Shown: positions 17,917 through 27,486 of the stretch, one piece after another | Layout of the letters: each line of letters opens with the position of its first letter | How positions within the stretch are numbered: position 1 is the first letter of the stretch | Source of the DNA: Candidatus Bathyarchaeota archaeon | GTDB taxonomy: Archaea > Thermoproteota > Bathyarchaeia > Bathyarchaeales > Bathycorpusculaceae | DNA length: 64,000 nucleotides | Assembly (NCBI GenBank): GCA_026014485.1 | Contig: JAOZIE010000001.1 | Coordinates: 3,336-67,335, forward strand | Direction of reading: 5' to 3' | Translations under genes and position numbers: made by a program | Notes under the pieces: generated by a model | The model's input: only the letters and a program-made list of their open reading frames with translations | What the model was told of the DNA's origin: nothing | Databases searched by the model: none

Positions 17917-19998
17917 ATGAAGCCGCCCACATTAAAGCTGACCACAAAAGAAGTATCCGATTTTAACGAAGCCGCCCAGAAAGAGTGGCTGATAACCAAC
18001 GGGTTAGGCGGCTACGCATCCAGCACCATCTTAGGCGTTAATACACGCAAATACCACGGGCTGCTTGTTGCGGCTTTGAGTCCGCCTGGCGACCGCACCG
18101 TTTGCCTATCCAAACTCGATGAGGAACTCAACATAGACGGCAAAGTGTACCTACTTGGAACAAACGAGTTCAAAGACGCAGTTTTCCCCCGAGGCTACAT
18201 ACATCTGGAGGGCTTTTCGGTTTCGCCGTTTCCAACATACTTTTTCAACGCGCACAACATAGAGATTCAAAAAACCATTTTCATGCATCATGAACAAAAC
18301 GTGACCACAATTGTCTATAGGGTTCTGAACAGAAACACCTCTGAAGCCACGGTCAAACTGTTTCCCCTCACAACCTGCAGGCACCACCACGCCGTCATCG
18401 ACAAATCAAAGGGAAAAATGGAGTTTTCTCAAAGCTCAATCAGCGGGCGAGAAGTGCAGGTAACGTTCACAGAGCCGAAGGTTACGATTGCCCTGAAAGC
18501 AACAGGCGGCGCATTCGTGTCGAAGCCAAATTGGATAGAGCGGCTATTCTATCGGGAAGAGGCATCTCGGGGTGAGAGCAGCATAGATGACTGCTACCAA
18601 CCAGGCTACTTCCAACTTACAGTTCCACCAAATAGCCAAACAGAATTTGCCGTTTCCGCCGCGGCAGAAGCAGACAGCCAGAAAAGCATCCAAAACGCAA
18701 ATGCAGCAGGTGGCGTCATCAAAGAAGTTCTGGATTCGCTTCGGTGGGAACAGCAACGTTACGCCGTGTACTTGGATGCCTTCTACAATTCGCATCTAAA
18801 GGTGCCAGCTAACGAGTGGTTAAGCTGGATTCTTCTGGCTGCCGACTGCTTCACAGTGAAAGGCTTTGATGACGGCAGAAGCGTGGTTGCAGGCTACCAC
18901 TGGTTTGAGGCGTGGGGAAGAGACACATTCATTTCTCTGCCAGGTCTTTTGCTGGTGCCCCACAGGTTCAATGACGCCAGAAAAGTGCTTTTAGGTTTCA
19001 GCAAACTCTGCATGGGGGGGCTAATTCCGAATTTCCTCAGCGACTTGTCCATGACGCCAGCGTGCAACACTGTTGACGCATCATTATGGTACGTGAACGC
19101 AGTTTTGCAGTACCTTAAATACACGGGTGATTTTGAATTTGTCCGCAGCCATCTTTGGTGCAGCCTAAAGAGAATCGTGGAAAGCCACGTTGAAGGAACA
19201 CTGTTTGGGATACACGTTGACGGCGACGGCTTACTCGCTCATGGTCCCCAGTTAACGTGGATGGACGCTGAAGCAGACGGCAAACCTGTTACGCCCAGAG
19301 CTGGAAAAGCTGTGGAGATTCAGGCGCTGTGGTACAACACGCTGCGAACCATGCAGGCATTAGCCATGAAGTTTGGTGAGAAGACACTTGCCGAATCCTA
19401 CGCGGTCAGGGCAGAAAAGGCGAAAGCCAGCTTCAGGATAAAGTTCTGGAATGAGCAGAGAAACTGCCTTTTTGACGTTTTAGGAAAGCAAGGTGCGGAG
19501 GCATCTATTAGGCCAAACCAGATTATCGCTGTATCATTGGATTTCACCATGCTGGATGGTGCCAGAAACGTGCAAATCTTGGATTTGGTGGAAAAGGAGC
19601 TGTTGACGCCCTGCGGTTTGCGGACGCTTGAACGCGGCAACCCAAATTACAAAGGCACATATCAAGGTGACAGAATACGCAGAGACCAAGCCTACCACAA
19701 CGGCACGGTTTGGCCTTGGCTGCTGGGTCCATTCACAACGGCTTTTCTGAAGGCAAAAGGCGACACCACCGAAAACCGCATCTACGCCGCCAAAAACTTC
19801 ATCGAACCCCTCCTAACAAAGCAAATCGCGCAGGCTGGCTTGGGCACGGTTAACGAGGTCTTCGACGGAGACGCCCCCCATTCGCCCAGAGGCTGTATTG
19901 CTCAGGCGTGGAGCATAGCTGAGCCTTTGCGAGCTTACATAGAAGACATCCTTCAAGTGAAGCCGAAGCATGAAAAAGAAATCAGGTTCAGCTTGTGA
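17917..19998 (+). CDS. glycogen debranching enzyme (amylo-alpha-1,6-glucosidase type)
   Basis: About 693 residues from the ATG at 17917, 2 bases after the DUF89 stop. The N-terminal beta domain has WLITNGLGGYASSTI and TRKYHGLLVA, typical of archaeal/bacterial GDE proteins. The C-terminal (alpha/alpha)6 domain has WGRDTFISLPGL, LTWMDAEADG with the acid catalyst region, and RDQAYHNGTVWPWLLGP. It removes alpha-1,6 branches of storage glucan and would complement the phosphorylase at 60 kb. It directly abuts the convergent epimerase gene. Confidence 0.93.
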   Translation: MKPPTLKLTTKEVSDFNEAAQKEWLITNGLGGYASSTILGVNTRKYHGLLVAALSPPGDRTVCLSKLDEELNIDGKVYLLGTNEFKDAVFPRGYIHLEGFSVSPFPTYFFNAHNIEIQKTIFMHHEQNVTTIVYRVLNRNTSEATVKLFPLTTCRHHHAVIDKSKGKMEFSQSSISGREVQVTFTEPKVTIALKATGGAFVSKPNWIERLFYREEASRGESSIDDCYQPGYFQLTVPPNSQTEFAVSAAAEADSQKSIQNANAAGGVIKEVLDSLRWEQQRYAVYLDAFYNSHLKVPANEWLSWILLAADCFTVKGFDDGRSVVAGYHWFEAWGRDTFISLPGLLLVPHRFNDARKVLLGFSKLCMGGLIPNFLSDLSMTPACNTVDASLWYVNAVLQYLKYTGDFEFVRSHLWCSLKRIVESHVEGTLFGIHVDGDGLLAHGPQLTWMDAEADGKPVTPRAGKAVEIQALWYNTLRTMQALAMKFGEKTLAESYAVRAEKAKASFRIKFWNEQRNCLFDVLGKQGAEASIRPNQIIAVSLDFTMLDGARNVQILDLVEKELLTPCGLRTLERGNPNYKGTYQGDRIRRDQAYHNGTVWPWLLGPFTTAFLKAKGDTTENRIYAAKNFIEPLLTKQIAQAGLGTVNEVFDGDAPHSPRGCIAQAWSIAEPLRAYIEDILQVKPKHEKEIRFSL

Positions 19999-20949
19999 TT
20001 AATCTGCCTTGGCATAGGCGTCAAACAACAACCTGAGTCCTTCCAGCATGTTGACGTGCGCCGTGAACCCTAATTCTTCTGCAGCCTTGGAGCCGTCGCC
20101 GTAGCTGAATCGAATGTCACCCACCCTTGAAGGACAATACTTGACATGCAAGTCTTTTCCCGTGACCGTACGCAGAGCGTCTACGAGACCATTAATGCTG
20201 GTGGGTACGCCAGTGCACACATTGAAAACTTTGGAACATAGATGCTTTGCCTCCAAAGCCAAGGTCAACGCCTTTGCGATGTCGCTTACGTGGATAAAAT
20301 CGCGGGTTTGCTCGCCATCGCCCTCCACCGTTAAAACTTGGTCGCTTGTAGCTTGACGCAGAAACTTTGTGATTACCCCGCTGTAGGGGCTGTTCTCGTT
20401 TTTTGGACCATAAACGTTAAAGAACCTCAACGCTGCCACGTCAACGCCGAAACTGCCCGCGAAGGCGCTACAGTAAGCCTCACAGGCAGCTTTAGAAGCC
20501 GCATAGGGAGAAATCGGCTGCAGAACCTCAGATTCTTTGACCGGCAAAGACTGCACATCCCCGTAGACCGCAGTAGAAGAGGCAAAAACGAATCGGGAAA
20601 CGCCGCATTTGACGGCTGCCTGCAGAACATTCAGGGTTCCTGTCACGTTGACTTCATGCGTCAAGGCAGGGTCTGCCACCGAAGCCGCCACATCAATTAA
20701 AGCAGCTAAATGCACAACCGCGTCTGCCCCGTCCATGGCTTCTTGGATGACGGCAGGGTCTCGTATGTCACCGCGGACAAACCTGAAATGGGGGTTTTCC
20801 CTGACGGCGTTAAGGTTCTCTTGTTTGCCCGAGCTTAAATTATCCAGCACAACCACCAAGTAGCCTTTCTCGAGAAGGAGGGAAACCAGATGTGAGCCTA
20901 TGAAACCTGCGCCGCCCGTGACGAGGATTTTCTTGTTAGGTTTTGACAC
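19999..20949 (-). CDS. NAD-dependent sugar epimerase/dehydratase (GalE-like)
   Basis: An extended short-chain dehydrogenase. TGGAGFIGSHL binds NAD, LDNLSSG is the next strand, and SSTAVYGDV plus YAASK supply the catalytic Ser/Tyr/Lys. It most resembles archaeal UDP-glucose 4-epimerases. AAGGTGA lies 5 bases before the GTG at 20949, so this start is preferred to the track's GTG at 20958. It is probably used for cell-surface sugar synthesis. It is divergent from the TIR-like gene. Confidence 0.92.
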   Translation of the reverse strand: MSKPNKKILVTGGAGFIGSHLVSLLLEKGYLVVVLDNLSSGKQENLNAVRENPHFRFVRGDIRDPAVIQEAMDGADAVVHLAALIDVAASVADPALTHEVNVTGTLNVLQAAVKCGVSRFVFASSTAVYGDVQSLPVKESEVLQPISPYAASKAACEAYCSAFAGSFGVDVAALRFFNVYGPKNENSPYSGVITKFLRQATSDQVLTVEGDGEQTRDFIHVSDIAKALTLALEAKHLCSKVFNVCTGVPTSINGLVDALRTVTGKDLHVKYCPSRVGDIRFSYGDGSKAAEELGFTAHVNMLEGLRLLFDAYAKAD

Positions 20950-21109
20950 ATTAATCACCTTTTAAAGTAGACAGTAAAGTATACTGTTCTGTTTGCTTCT
21001 TTTAAGGCTTGCACGAATAGACAACTTCAGATGGACACCTGAGAGCGGACATTCGCAGTTATTGAGATTACACAAAACTTTTCTATGGCTTCGAAACATT
21101 AATCGTTTC

Positions 21110-21985
21110 ATGCTTGATTCAAAGAAAAAGGTTTCCGTGATAATGCCTTTTTCAGAAACCACAGAACGACATACGGTTCAGTATTGGACCCGACACTTCA
21201 ATTCTTACCTAAAACCGCTTATAGAAGAAGTTGAAAGCGCAGAGGCCGTACGCTGTAACCCCTTAACCGACGAAACCGCCCAGCAAATAATACTGGACTT
21301 AGCAAAGACCGACATCGTGGTTGTGGACATAACAGACCAAGACCCCAGTGTTCTGTGGGAGCTCGGCGTTAGACAAAGCTTCAGGAACTCCACTGTAACC
21401 ATAGCCGAAACAGGAACCAAAGTGCCTTTCCAGTTTACCCAAAAAGGCATCCTGTTCTACAACGGCGACTACTTAGATAATCAGGCATTCCAAGAGAAGT
21501 TTAAGACGACTCTTGAAAACTGCATGATGTCACCAGATGAAAACGACAGCCCCGTTTTGGAGACCTTGGGGGGCAGAGGCACGCTTTACGGCATCATGCA
21601 TAAAGAAGAAAACGCCCGAAAAATAGCTGGTTTACAGTTGGAACTCAACGTTAACGATACGCTGCTTGGACAGATTTTTGAGAACTGTGTGAGGAACAAG
21701 GCGTTACGTGCAGCTAACAGGGCTGAAGCGAAGAAGATGACGACAACGCCGCTTAAAACCGCCGCCATCGAGTATTTGCTGATTAACCGCTACGTCGACA
21801 TGGACAAAACGTTCTATTCCACAGTTTACGCTTGCCACAACTTCATACAGGCAATAAACAGCCACCTAATCGAGTGGGAATCAACCAGCGCCGACAAAGA
21901 AGCAGAGGACTGGCTGTTAGCCAACAAGGAAGCTGTCTACAGGAACATGTCCAAACTAAAGGAGCTTCTGCAGCAAGCAAAATAA
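21110..21985 (+). CDS. deoxyribosyltransferase/TIR-like domain protein
   Basis: About 291 residues from the ATG at 21110; the track's longer N-terminus looks non-coding. Residues 5-125 form a Rossmann-like domain with VSVIMPFS, a conserved NPLTDE and DIVVVDITDQDPSVLWELG. The latter is the acidic-loop plus Glu motif shared by nucleoside 2-deoxyribosyltransferases and TIR-like NAD-binding domains. The remaining ~150 residues are helical with no recognised family. It may bind or cleave a nucleotide, and a role in signalling or defence is speculation. It stands alone. Confidence 0.65.
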   Translation: MLDSKKKVSVIMPFSETTERHTVQYWTRHFNSYLKPLIEEVESAEAVRCNPLTDETAQQIILDLAKTDIVVVDITDQDPSVLWELGVRQSFRNSTVTIAETGTKVPFQFTQKGILFYNGDYLDNQAFQEKFKTTLENCMMSPDENDSPVLETLGGRGTLYGIMHKEENARKIAGLQLELNVNDTLLGQIFENCVRNKALRAANRAEAKKMTTTPLKTAAIEYLLINRYVDMDKTFYSTVYACHNFIQAINSHLIEWESTSADKEAEDWLLANKEAVYRNMSKLKELLQQAK

Positions 21986-22028
21986 CTCGGACTGCAGCGG
22001 TCCCTTTCCCGAATCCTCCATTGGACAA

Positions 22029-22667
22029 TCATGTTGGTGGTGCAGGGTTAGCTTTCGATTGGAATTCCCTTAGAACCGCCACTGACGAAGAAACCGCTAT
22101 TATAATGAAGACAGAAACCACAACAGGAGTCAACCTTATTCCCCACGGAGTATAATTGAGCAGCATAAGAATTAGGGGGGCAACTACGATGCTTAGCCCT
22201 AAACTAAGCACGAACCGTTCAAGACCACCCAGGTAGTCCTCGCCGATTTTGAAGGGAATTTTTGAAGGATAAAGGGCTTTTACAATGGCATAGCCCAGCA
22301 GAAATAGAACCATGAAAACCCCCAAGGCGGAACGGAGGTAGGCGCTTGGGTAGGCGGCTTCGGGTATGACAAACGCGGATACTGCTGCTGCCAGCGCCAA
22401 CATGATGGTGACCCAGTACCAAGCTGCTTGCTTAGAGAAAAGATACGTTTGAAAGCTTCGGGGAGCGGGTTCCGCGGCTTTGACGAAGTAAAGGGTTCCT
22501 TGGCTTTCCATCTGTAACAGCAGGTGAGTTATTTCTTTTTTGGGCAGCGCTGTTTTTGTTTGGAGTAAAGCAACTAGTTTTTCGGTGGTTTCAGGCTTTT
22601 CCGTTGTTACCGTTTCAAGCACTATCTTTTGTATCTGGTCCCTGCTCAATCCCCGCTTGTTGTCCAA
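22029..22667 (-). CDS. DUF1616 membrane protein with N-terminal helical domain
   Basis: A 212-residue protein. The first ~80 residues look like a degenerate winged helix (LPKKEITHLLLQMESQGTLYFV). Four transmembrane segments follow, with LLGYAIVKALYPSK, LERFVLSLGLSI and LNYTPWGIRLTP, the signature of archaeal DUF1616 proteins. Function is unknown; relatives lie near surface-glycan and S-layer genes. It is last in a three-gene minus-strand run. Confidence 0.85.
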   Translation of the reverse strand: MDNKRGLSRDQIQKIVLETVTTEKPETTEKLVALLQTKTALPKKEITHLLLQMESQGTLYFVKAAEPAPRSFQTYLFSKQAAWYWVTIMLALAAAVSAFVIPEAAYPSAYLRSALGVFMVLFLLGYAIVKALYPSKIPFKIGEDYLGGLERFVLSLGLSIVVAPLILMLLNYTPWGIRLTPVVVSVFIIIAVSSSVAVLREFQSKANPAPPT

Positions 22668-22691
22668 GCCGCCAATCTCCCGTTTACATCG

Positions 22692-22907
22692 TTAAATGTT
22701 AAACACGATGCTGATTACTCTAACTAAGACTATTATTAAGAATAGTGTCCCTACAACCCAAGTTACGTTACGCAGTTTCTTCCTGTTTATGGCAAGGTTT
22801 GTCAAGCCGTGGTATGGCGAGGTAAGTTCCAGCGTTATCAGAAAGACAATTGCGCCCAAAGCAAGAAGTAAAGCAACATCCATATACTCTAACGGTGGAA
22901 TCTGCAT
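22692..22907 (-). CDS. small two-helix membrane protein
   Basis: A 71-residue protein with two transmembrane helices separated by a short basic loop (INRKKLRN). No family recognised. It lies 24 bases upstream of the DUF1616 gene and 61 bases downstream of the 648-residue gene, so it is probably part of the same operon. Confidence 0.7.
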   Translation of the reverse strand: MQIPPLEYMDVALLLALGAIVFLITLELTSPYHGLTNLAINRKKLRNVTWVVGTLFLIIVLVRVISIVFNI

Positions 22908-22968
22908 TCTTGCGCCATTTCCTTCTTAACTTTAAAGTAGGTTACTGATTTCAGCTTTTCTCTTCAGA

Positions 22969-24915
22969 TTATTCTTTTTGGGGTAGCGAAAACGCTTTTT
23001 CAGTAACCTTTGGCTTCGGTTGGCTGTCCTGAAAAGCATCCGCTGCAGCGTCACCCTTCTGGGCATCCATTGGAAATTCTATGCCGTCAAGGTCTTCAGC
23101 CCCATTTTGGAGCTTTTCAGAAGCCGTGGGTTCGGCAAAAAACGCTGGTTCTTCAGCGGGGGCGGGCGGGGGAGATTCTGTAGCAGGGGGAACCTCAAAC
23201 GCGGGTTCAGGTTTAGGTGCCTTTTTTTCTGCTTCAAGAACCTCAAGTACCCATGCAAACTCGTCGTTGTTATCAGCAGTGTCTGGGGTTTCAGCTGCTT
23301 TCGGTTCTTCCGCTAAAGGTTCTTCCACTAGAGGGTCTGGCTTAAGTTCTTGTGGCGCCTCAGTCTGGGTAGTTGAGTCCTCTGAAGATTCGGGTTCCTG
23401 TGGGGGAGCAGCGGGTTCCTCGGGTAAGGTTTCGGGTTCTTTCTGCGTTACCCAGGGACCTTCAAAGTCGTTTTCCATGACTTCGCTGGGCGCGGTAACT
23501 GGGGGCGAAGCGTTTGGCTGCTTGGGGCGAACCCAAACATTTTCTTCAATTAGGTCAGGGGCTTCATCTGGGGGCGATACCTCGGGGCTTGGGGTAAACT
23601 CAGAAAAAGCCGACCCTGCTTCTGGCGCTTCCTGAAGGGTTATTTTCAGTTCGGGGGGTTCAGGCAGAACTATGGGCGCCGCTGGTTCAAGGGGAACATG
23701 CTCGGGAGACTCTTCGGGGGCTTCTTGTAATTCAGGTTTCGCACCAACAAACAACGGAGACGGTTGCCCAAAGGTCATTAACGGAAATTTCACGTATTTC
23801 TGGATAGGCCAGAAGTTTGGGGGTTCAACGTATGGAGCCTCGGCGTGTTTTCCGAGGTGTTCTTCGTTTATGGTGATAACTGGAATGGGCGGTTCCTGAA
23901 CTATGGAAACCTCTGCCTTCGACTCTATAACGCCAGCGTCTTTCTCCTCTGCCTGTGGGTTAATGACAATTACGGGAACGTTAGGCGGCGGCGATTCTTC
24001 TCTGTCGGCTTCTTTCGTGGTTACGTTGCAGGTGACTTCAATGGGGATTTCAGGCGGTGTCGGCACAAACCCCTCGGGCGGCTTGAACCGTTCCGCGTCT
24101 TTACCAAAGATAATCGGCATCGCAGCCTCATCCAAAACCACCACTGGAGACTCAATTAGATACTCGATGCGCATGCCGTTAACAGATAGGTTTCGGGCTT
24201 CTCTGAGGATAATTACTGGTTCACCCGCCGCTTTAGCCAAAGCACAGGCTATGGCGCTGGAGAAGAGACAGCCGAGTTGGTTATGGGTCAGCATCTGGGC
24301 GTCTGTTTTCTGGCAGAGTTGACAGAATAAGGTACCGGTTGCTTCAACGACAACTATGTTGCCGATGACGTTAATTTCGAGGGCTTCAGCGGCTTCCAGA
24401 TTTGTAACCATCAGCTTGGGCAAAGCTTCCTGCAGGTAGGCAAGGTCAACTTTGGTGAAGGATACACCAAGCTCCCGTTCAAACATTCTACAAAGCTCTA
24501 AGCCGGGAGGTGAAAAGAAAACGCCGTTTTTCTGGTCGCAGTAAAGTTTCTCGTTGGTTTCCCCTGAGGTGGGCAAAGATGTTTTGGGGTGTTTGGGAAC
24601 AAAAACGAGGCTGCTTTCGATGTCTTTTAGGTTTTTTGGAGGCAGATAAACGCCTTTTGAGGTCAGTTTTAATTCTATCAGAACCCGCTCTATGTTGCTA
24701 AAGATGGAGTCTGCTGAAGCCGTGAACAGGGATAAAGGCACATGCTTTACGGGTTTAATGTAGAATAGGATTGCAGCCCAAAAGCCTATGGCTAAACCGA
24801 TGATAGCCAGAAAAGATGACCCGTAAAAGGCAGAAGCAACAACAAGAGCTACACCTAACGCAAGCAGAGCTAATGTTGCGACACGGACGAAACGTCCTTT
24901 CCCCAGCTTCTCCAT
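22969..24915 (-). CDS. membrane-anchored protein with Pro/Glu-rich C-terminal half
   Basis: A 648-residue protein. Two transmembrane helices lie at about 15-55. A folded domain follows (about 60-275) with CDQKNGVFF and CQLCQKTDAQ cysteine motifs and a region rich in hydrophobic strands. From about 280 to the end it is low-complexity, acidic and full of EEP/PPE repeats, so probably disordered. The N-terminal domain looks like an archaeal family of unknown function. It is first gene of the run with DUF1616 and may be a surface or membrane scaffold. Confidence 0.8.
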   Translation of the reverse strand: MEKLGKGRFVRVATLALLALGVALVVASAFYGSSFLAIIGLAIGFWAAILFYIKPVKHVPLSLFTASADSIFSNIERVLIELKLTSKGVYLPPKNLKDIESSLVFVPKHPKTSLPTSGETNEKLYCDQKNGVFFSPPGLELCRMFERELGVSFTKVDLAYLQEALPKLMVTNLEAAEALEINVIGNIVVVEATGTLFCQLCQKTDAQMLTHNQLGCLFSSAIACALAKAAGEPVIILREARNLSVNGMRIEYLIESPVVVLDEAAMPIIFGKDAERFKPPEGFVPTPPEIPIEVTCNVTTKEADREESPPPNVPVIVINPQAEEKDAGVIESKAEVSIVQEPPIPVITINEEHLGKHAEAPYVEPPNFWPIQKYVKFPLMTFGQPSPLFVGAKPELQEAPEESPEHVPLEPAAPIVLPEPPELKITLQEAPEAGSAFSEFTPSPEVSPPDEAPDLIEENVWVRPKQPNASPPVTAPSEVMENDFEGPWVTQKEPETLPEEPAAPPQEPESSEDSTTQTEAPQELKPDPLVEEPLAEEPKAAETPDTADNNDEFAWVLEVLEAEKKAPKPEPAFEVPPATESPPPAPAEEPAFFAEPTASEKLQNGAEDLDGIEFPMDAQKGDAAADAFQDSQPKPKVTEKAFSLPQKE

Positions 24916-25076
24916 TCAGAGCACCGATTTTTTAGGTCTTTTATTACGTCTCAAAGAGATAAGTTTATCCAATAAAAAAGAGAACAACCAATAATCAAAC
25001 TGCCTCGGAAACCACGTGGTGCTAAAACAATCAACGAAGTCAGAGTTTTTTATGTTCCTGTTTGTTGGTACACCTG

Positions 25077-25090
25077 AAATTATAAATAAC
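25077..25090 (+). promoter_or_regulatory. TATA box upstream of the GRAM/PH-like gene
   Basis: AAATTATAAATAAC sits 33 bases before the ATG at 25123, with AAGGGGA between them as ribosome-binding site. The layout is that of a strong archaeal promoter with a short leader. Confidence 0.55.
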
Positions 25091-25122
25091 CGAGTAAAGG
25101 ACATCTGCAAGGGGAAATCTGG

Positions 25123-25491
25123 ATGTCTTGGGGTAACTCAGTCATTCTTCAAGCACACGAGAAGATAGTAAACACATGGAAGGGAGTGTGGATAACCAAA
25201 GAAGAAACCCTTCCAGAGAAGAACACTGGGCAAAAAGTAAGAGAAGTACTGAAACAACGGAAAAAAGGGTACCTTGTCCTGACAAACCACAGAATCCTGT
25301 TCATTGACGAGGAACAAACTATGCTCTCAATGTCGTTGAAGGAATTCGCAGAAACATGGATGGAAAAAACACCGACAGAAATAGAATCCCCAAAGAAAAT
25401 GGAAACATACGTGTTTCAACTATCAAACGTTGGGAAAAAAGAGTTTGATAAATTCAGAGAACAAGTCATCTATTTTTCTCAAAAAGTCTAA
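25123..25491 (+). CDS. small GRAM/PH-like domain protein
   Basis: A 122-residue soluble protein. The central KKGYLVLTNHRILFIDE is the hallmark of bacterial and archaeal PH/GRAM-like domains, followed by further strands and a final helix. Such domains bind lipids or proteins; the function here is unknown. It has its own promoter and is convergent with the prenyl synthase gene. Confidence 0.7.
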   Translation: MSWGNSVILQAHEKIVNTWKGVWITKEETLPEKNTGQKVREVLKQRKKGYLVLTNHRILFIDEEQTMLSMSLKEFAETWMEKTPTEIESPKKMETYVFQLSNVGKKEFDKFREQVIYFSQKV

Positions 25492-25529
25492 AACGCGACT
25501 AACCTATCTCTTTTTAGATTTAGAATCGG

Positions 25530-26576
25530 CTAAATGTCTCGTTCGACCATGTATTCTACTATTTGCCGTATGAACCGTTTGTCTTCAGAGTCTGGGGCTT
25601 CACTGTAAGCCACATCGAACTCCTTCAGCGCTTCTTCGGCTAACTGTAGAGCACTCTGGCGACCGTACTCGATGCTTCCGTATTGTGACATTAAACGATA
25701 AACCCAGTTGACTTGCTTTCGTTTACGCTGCTGCCGCGGAATTGCTAAAAAAGCCACCAGCTTTTCACGTTCAGATTTGCTGCAGCTATTCAGCAGATGG
25801 ATAAGCATCAGGGTTCGTTTTCCTTCCCAGATGTCGCCGCCGATTTCTTTTCCGTACTTTTGCTGTACCCCAATCAAGTTGAGTATGTCATCTTGGATTT
25901 GGAACGCGGCGCCCATGAAGTATCCAAAACGGTTAAACCGGTCAAGACCCGAAGAGCCGCCATTGCCGATTAAGCCGCCGATGCGGCAAGGGTGAATGCA
26001 GGTGTACCAGCAGGTTTTCTTTAGGGTCATGCGGAGGTAGTCTTCATCTTTTAGGCTGCAGATGTTGTCGCGTACCCAACCTAACTCCATAGCTTGACCT
26101 TCAACAGACTGCCGCGTCATGTGTTCAATTTCGGCGAGCACTTGCCAAGTCATTTTTGGACCGATAATGGAGAGATTCTGCTTTAGGGAGGTTATGGCAA
26201 GCAGGTTCATTGCGTCGCCAAGGTTTACCGCGAGAGGCACGCCGTGGGCAGAGTTCATGGTGGGTTTGCCTCGGCGAAATTCGCTCTCGTCCTCTACATC
26301 ATCGTGGACAAGGAATGCGTTGTGAAACAATTCGAGGGCAACTGCCGACTTGACAGCGCTGTAGGTGCTTCCGCCGAAAGCTCGGCAGGTGGCTATGCAT
26401 AAACCGGGTCTTAGTCCTTTGCCGCCTCTTTCGGGGTAGCAGGGAACAAGGTCGTAGAGGTATCTTCGGGGTTCTTTGGACTGTAAAAAAGGCTGCATGG
26501 CATGCAAGGTTAGCTCTTTGTAGCGGTTTAGAGTACTCTCTACTAGTTCAAACTTGTTCGCTTGCATTACCAGCAC
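25530..26576 (-). CDS. polyprenyl (geranylgeranyl-type) diphosphate synthase
   Basis: A 348-residue trans-prenyltransferase that condenses isopentenyl diphosphate units for membrane lipid or quinone chains. The first Asp-rich motif is HDDVED and GKGLRPGL the upstream Gly/Arg site. The second motif reads FQIQDDILN, with Asn where DDxxD normally ends. GGLIG precedes it. The chain-length residue before the first motif cannot be assigned confidently. Start is GTG 26576 or ATG 26567. It lies downstream of, and probably co-transcribed with, the 241-residue gene. Confidence 0.92.
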   Translation of the reverse strand: MLVMQANKFELVESTLNRYKELTLHAMQPFLQSKEPRRYLYDLVPCYPERGGKGLRPGLCIATCRAFGGSTYSAVKSAVALELFHNAFLVHDDVEDESEFRRGKPTMNSAHGVPLAVNLGDAMNLLAITSLKQNLSIIGPKMTWQVLAEIEHMTRQSVEGQAMELGWVRDNICSLKDEDYLRMTLKKTCWYTCIHPCRIGGLIGNGGSSGLDRFNRFGYFMGAAFQIQDDILNLIGVQQKYGKEIGGDIWEGKRTLMLIHLLNSCSKSEREKLVAFLAIPRQQRKRKQVNWVYRLMSQYGSIEYGRQSALQLAEEALKEFDVAYSEAPDSEDKRFIRQIVEYMVERDI

Positions 26577-26590
26577 GTTTAGAAGCGGCT

Positions 26591-27316
26591 TTATTCAACC
26601 TTGAGCACTATTTCAGACCGAAGCTGGTTCATGTTGCCAGCTAGCACCAAACCCGTGTAGGTTCCAGGCTTAGTTTCTTTGGGAACCGCAACGACTACTG
26701 TGACTTTTTCGCTTTGGTGTGGACCTATCTTGAGCGCGGGGGGCATGAATTTGATGAGGCTTGAAGAAAGCCTTTCGCCCATGTCGCTGAGTAGGTCTGT
26801 GCTGTAGAGTTTGAACTCTTCAGTCTGCACGTTGCCGTTGTTCTCGAAGGATATTGGGATTTCTGCGAGCGCTCCAGCTTTCACTGACGGAGCGGTTATA
26901 ACGGATCTTTCTGCGGAGACTTGAGCTTGCGCGATTTTTGTGACTTTAGGTTCTTCCAACGGCGCAGTAATGGCGCTTGCAGTTTTGTCTGCTGATTGCA
27001 ACGCAAAACTGAACACATCAACGAAAATGTCCACTACTTCGTGGGCGTCACGTCGGAACCTTTGGACCAGCGCGTCGGGTTTTTCTGCGCTCACTTTCTC
27101 TCCAATCGGAGATTTTGACTGCATCTGTTTAGCGACCTGTATAACTGCAGATATTTCGGATTCCATAACTGATGCTGCTTTTTGAGCCACATTAGTAGTG
27201 GTTGCTGAAAAGTCTTTAGAGATACTTAAAAAGTCCCCATATAACTTTTGTGAAGTAGTTGACGTCTTGCCGTTAACTTGGTCTGTTTCTGCCTTCTCAA
27301 CTTTTTCGTTTGACAT
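26591..27316 (-). CDS. helical protein with C-terminal Ig-like (NEW3-type) domain
   Basis: A 241-residue protein without signal peptide. Residues 1-125 are amphipathic helices rich in Ala/Ser/Gln, resembling phasin-like proteins. Residues 140-241 form a beta-sandwich with ISFENNGNVQTEEFKL and VAVPKETKPGTYTGLVLAG, typical of NEW3/CARDB Ig-like domains. Function unknown. It precedes the prenyl synthase by 14 bases. Confidence 0.75.
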   Translation of the reverse strand: MSNEKVEKAETDQVNGKTSTTSQKLYGDFLSISKDFSATTTNVAQKAASVMESEISAVIQVAKQMQSKSPIGEKVSAEKPDALVQRFRRDAHEVVDIFVDVFSFALQSADKTASAITAPLEEPKVTKIAQAQVSAERSVITAPSVKAGALAEIPISFENNGNVQTEEFKLYSTDLLSDMGERLSSSLIKFMPPALKIGPHQSEKVTVVVAVPKETKPGTYTGLVLAGNMNQLRSEIVLKVE

Positions 27317-27486
27317 TGATTTCAGGCTTCCCCTCAGAACTCAACATACATTCCGTGAAATATATAATATTTACGGTGTAGCATCAAGCCAGATGTAAAT
27401 CTTTGCACAACTGCATAACTCGAACAAGAAACGATAAAAAGCACGTTTTTAAGCTAGCACTCAAAGGGTTAGAAGGGGCAACTGTT

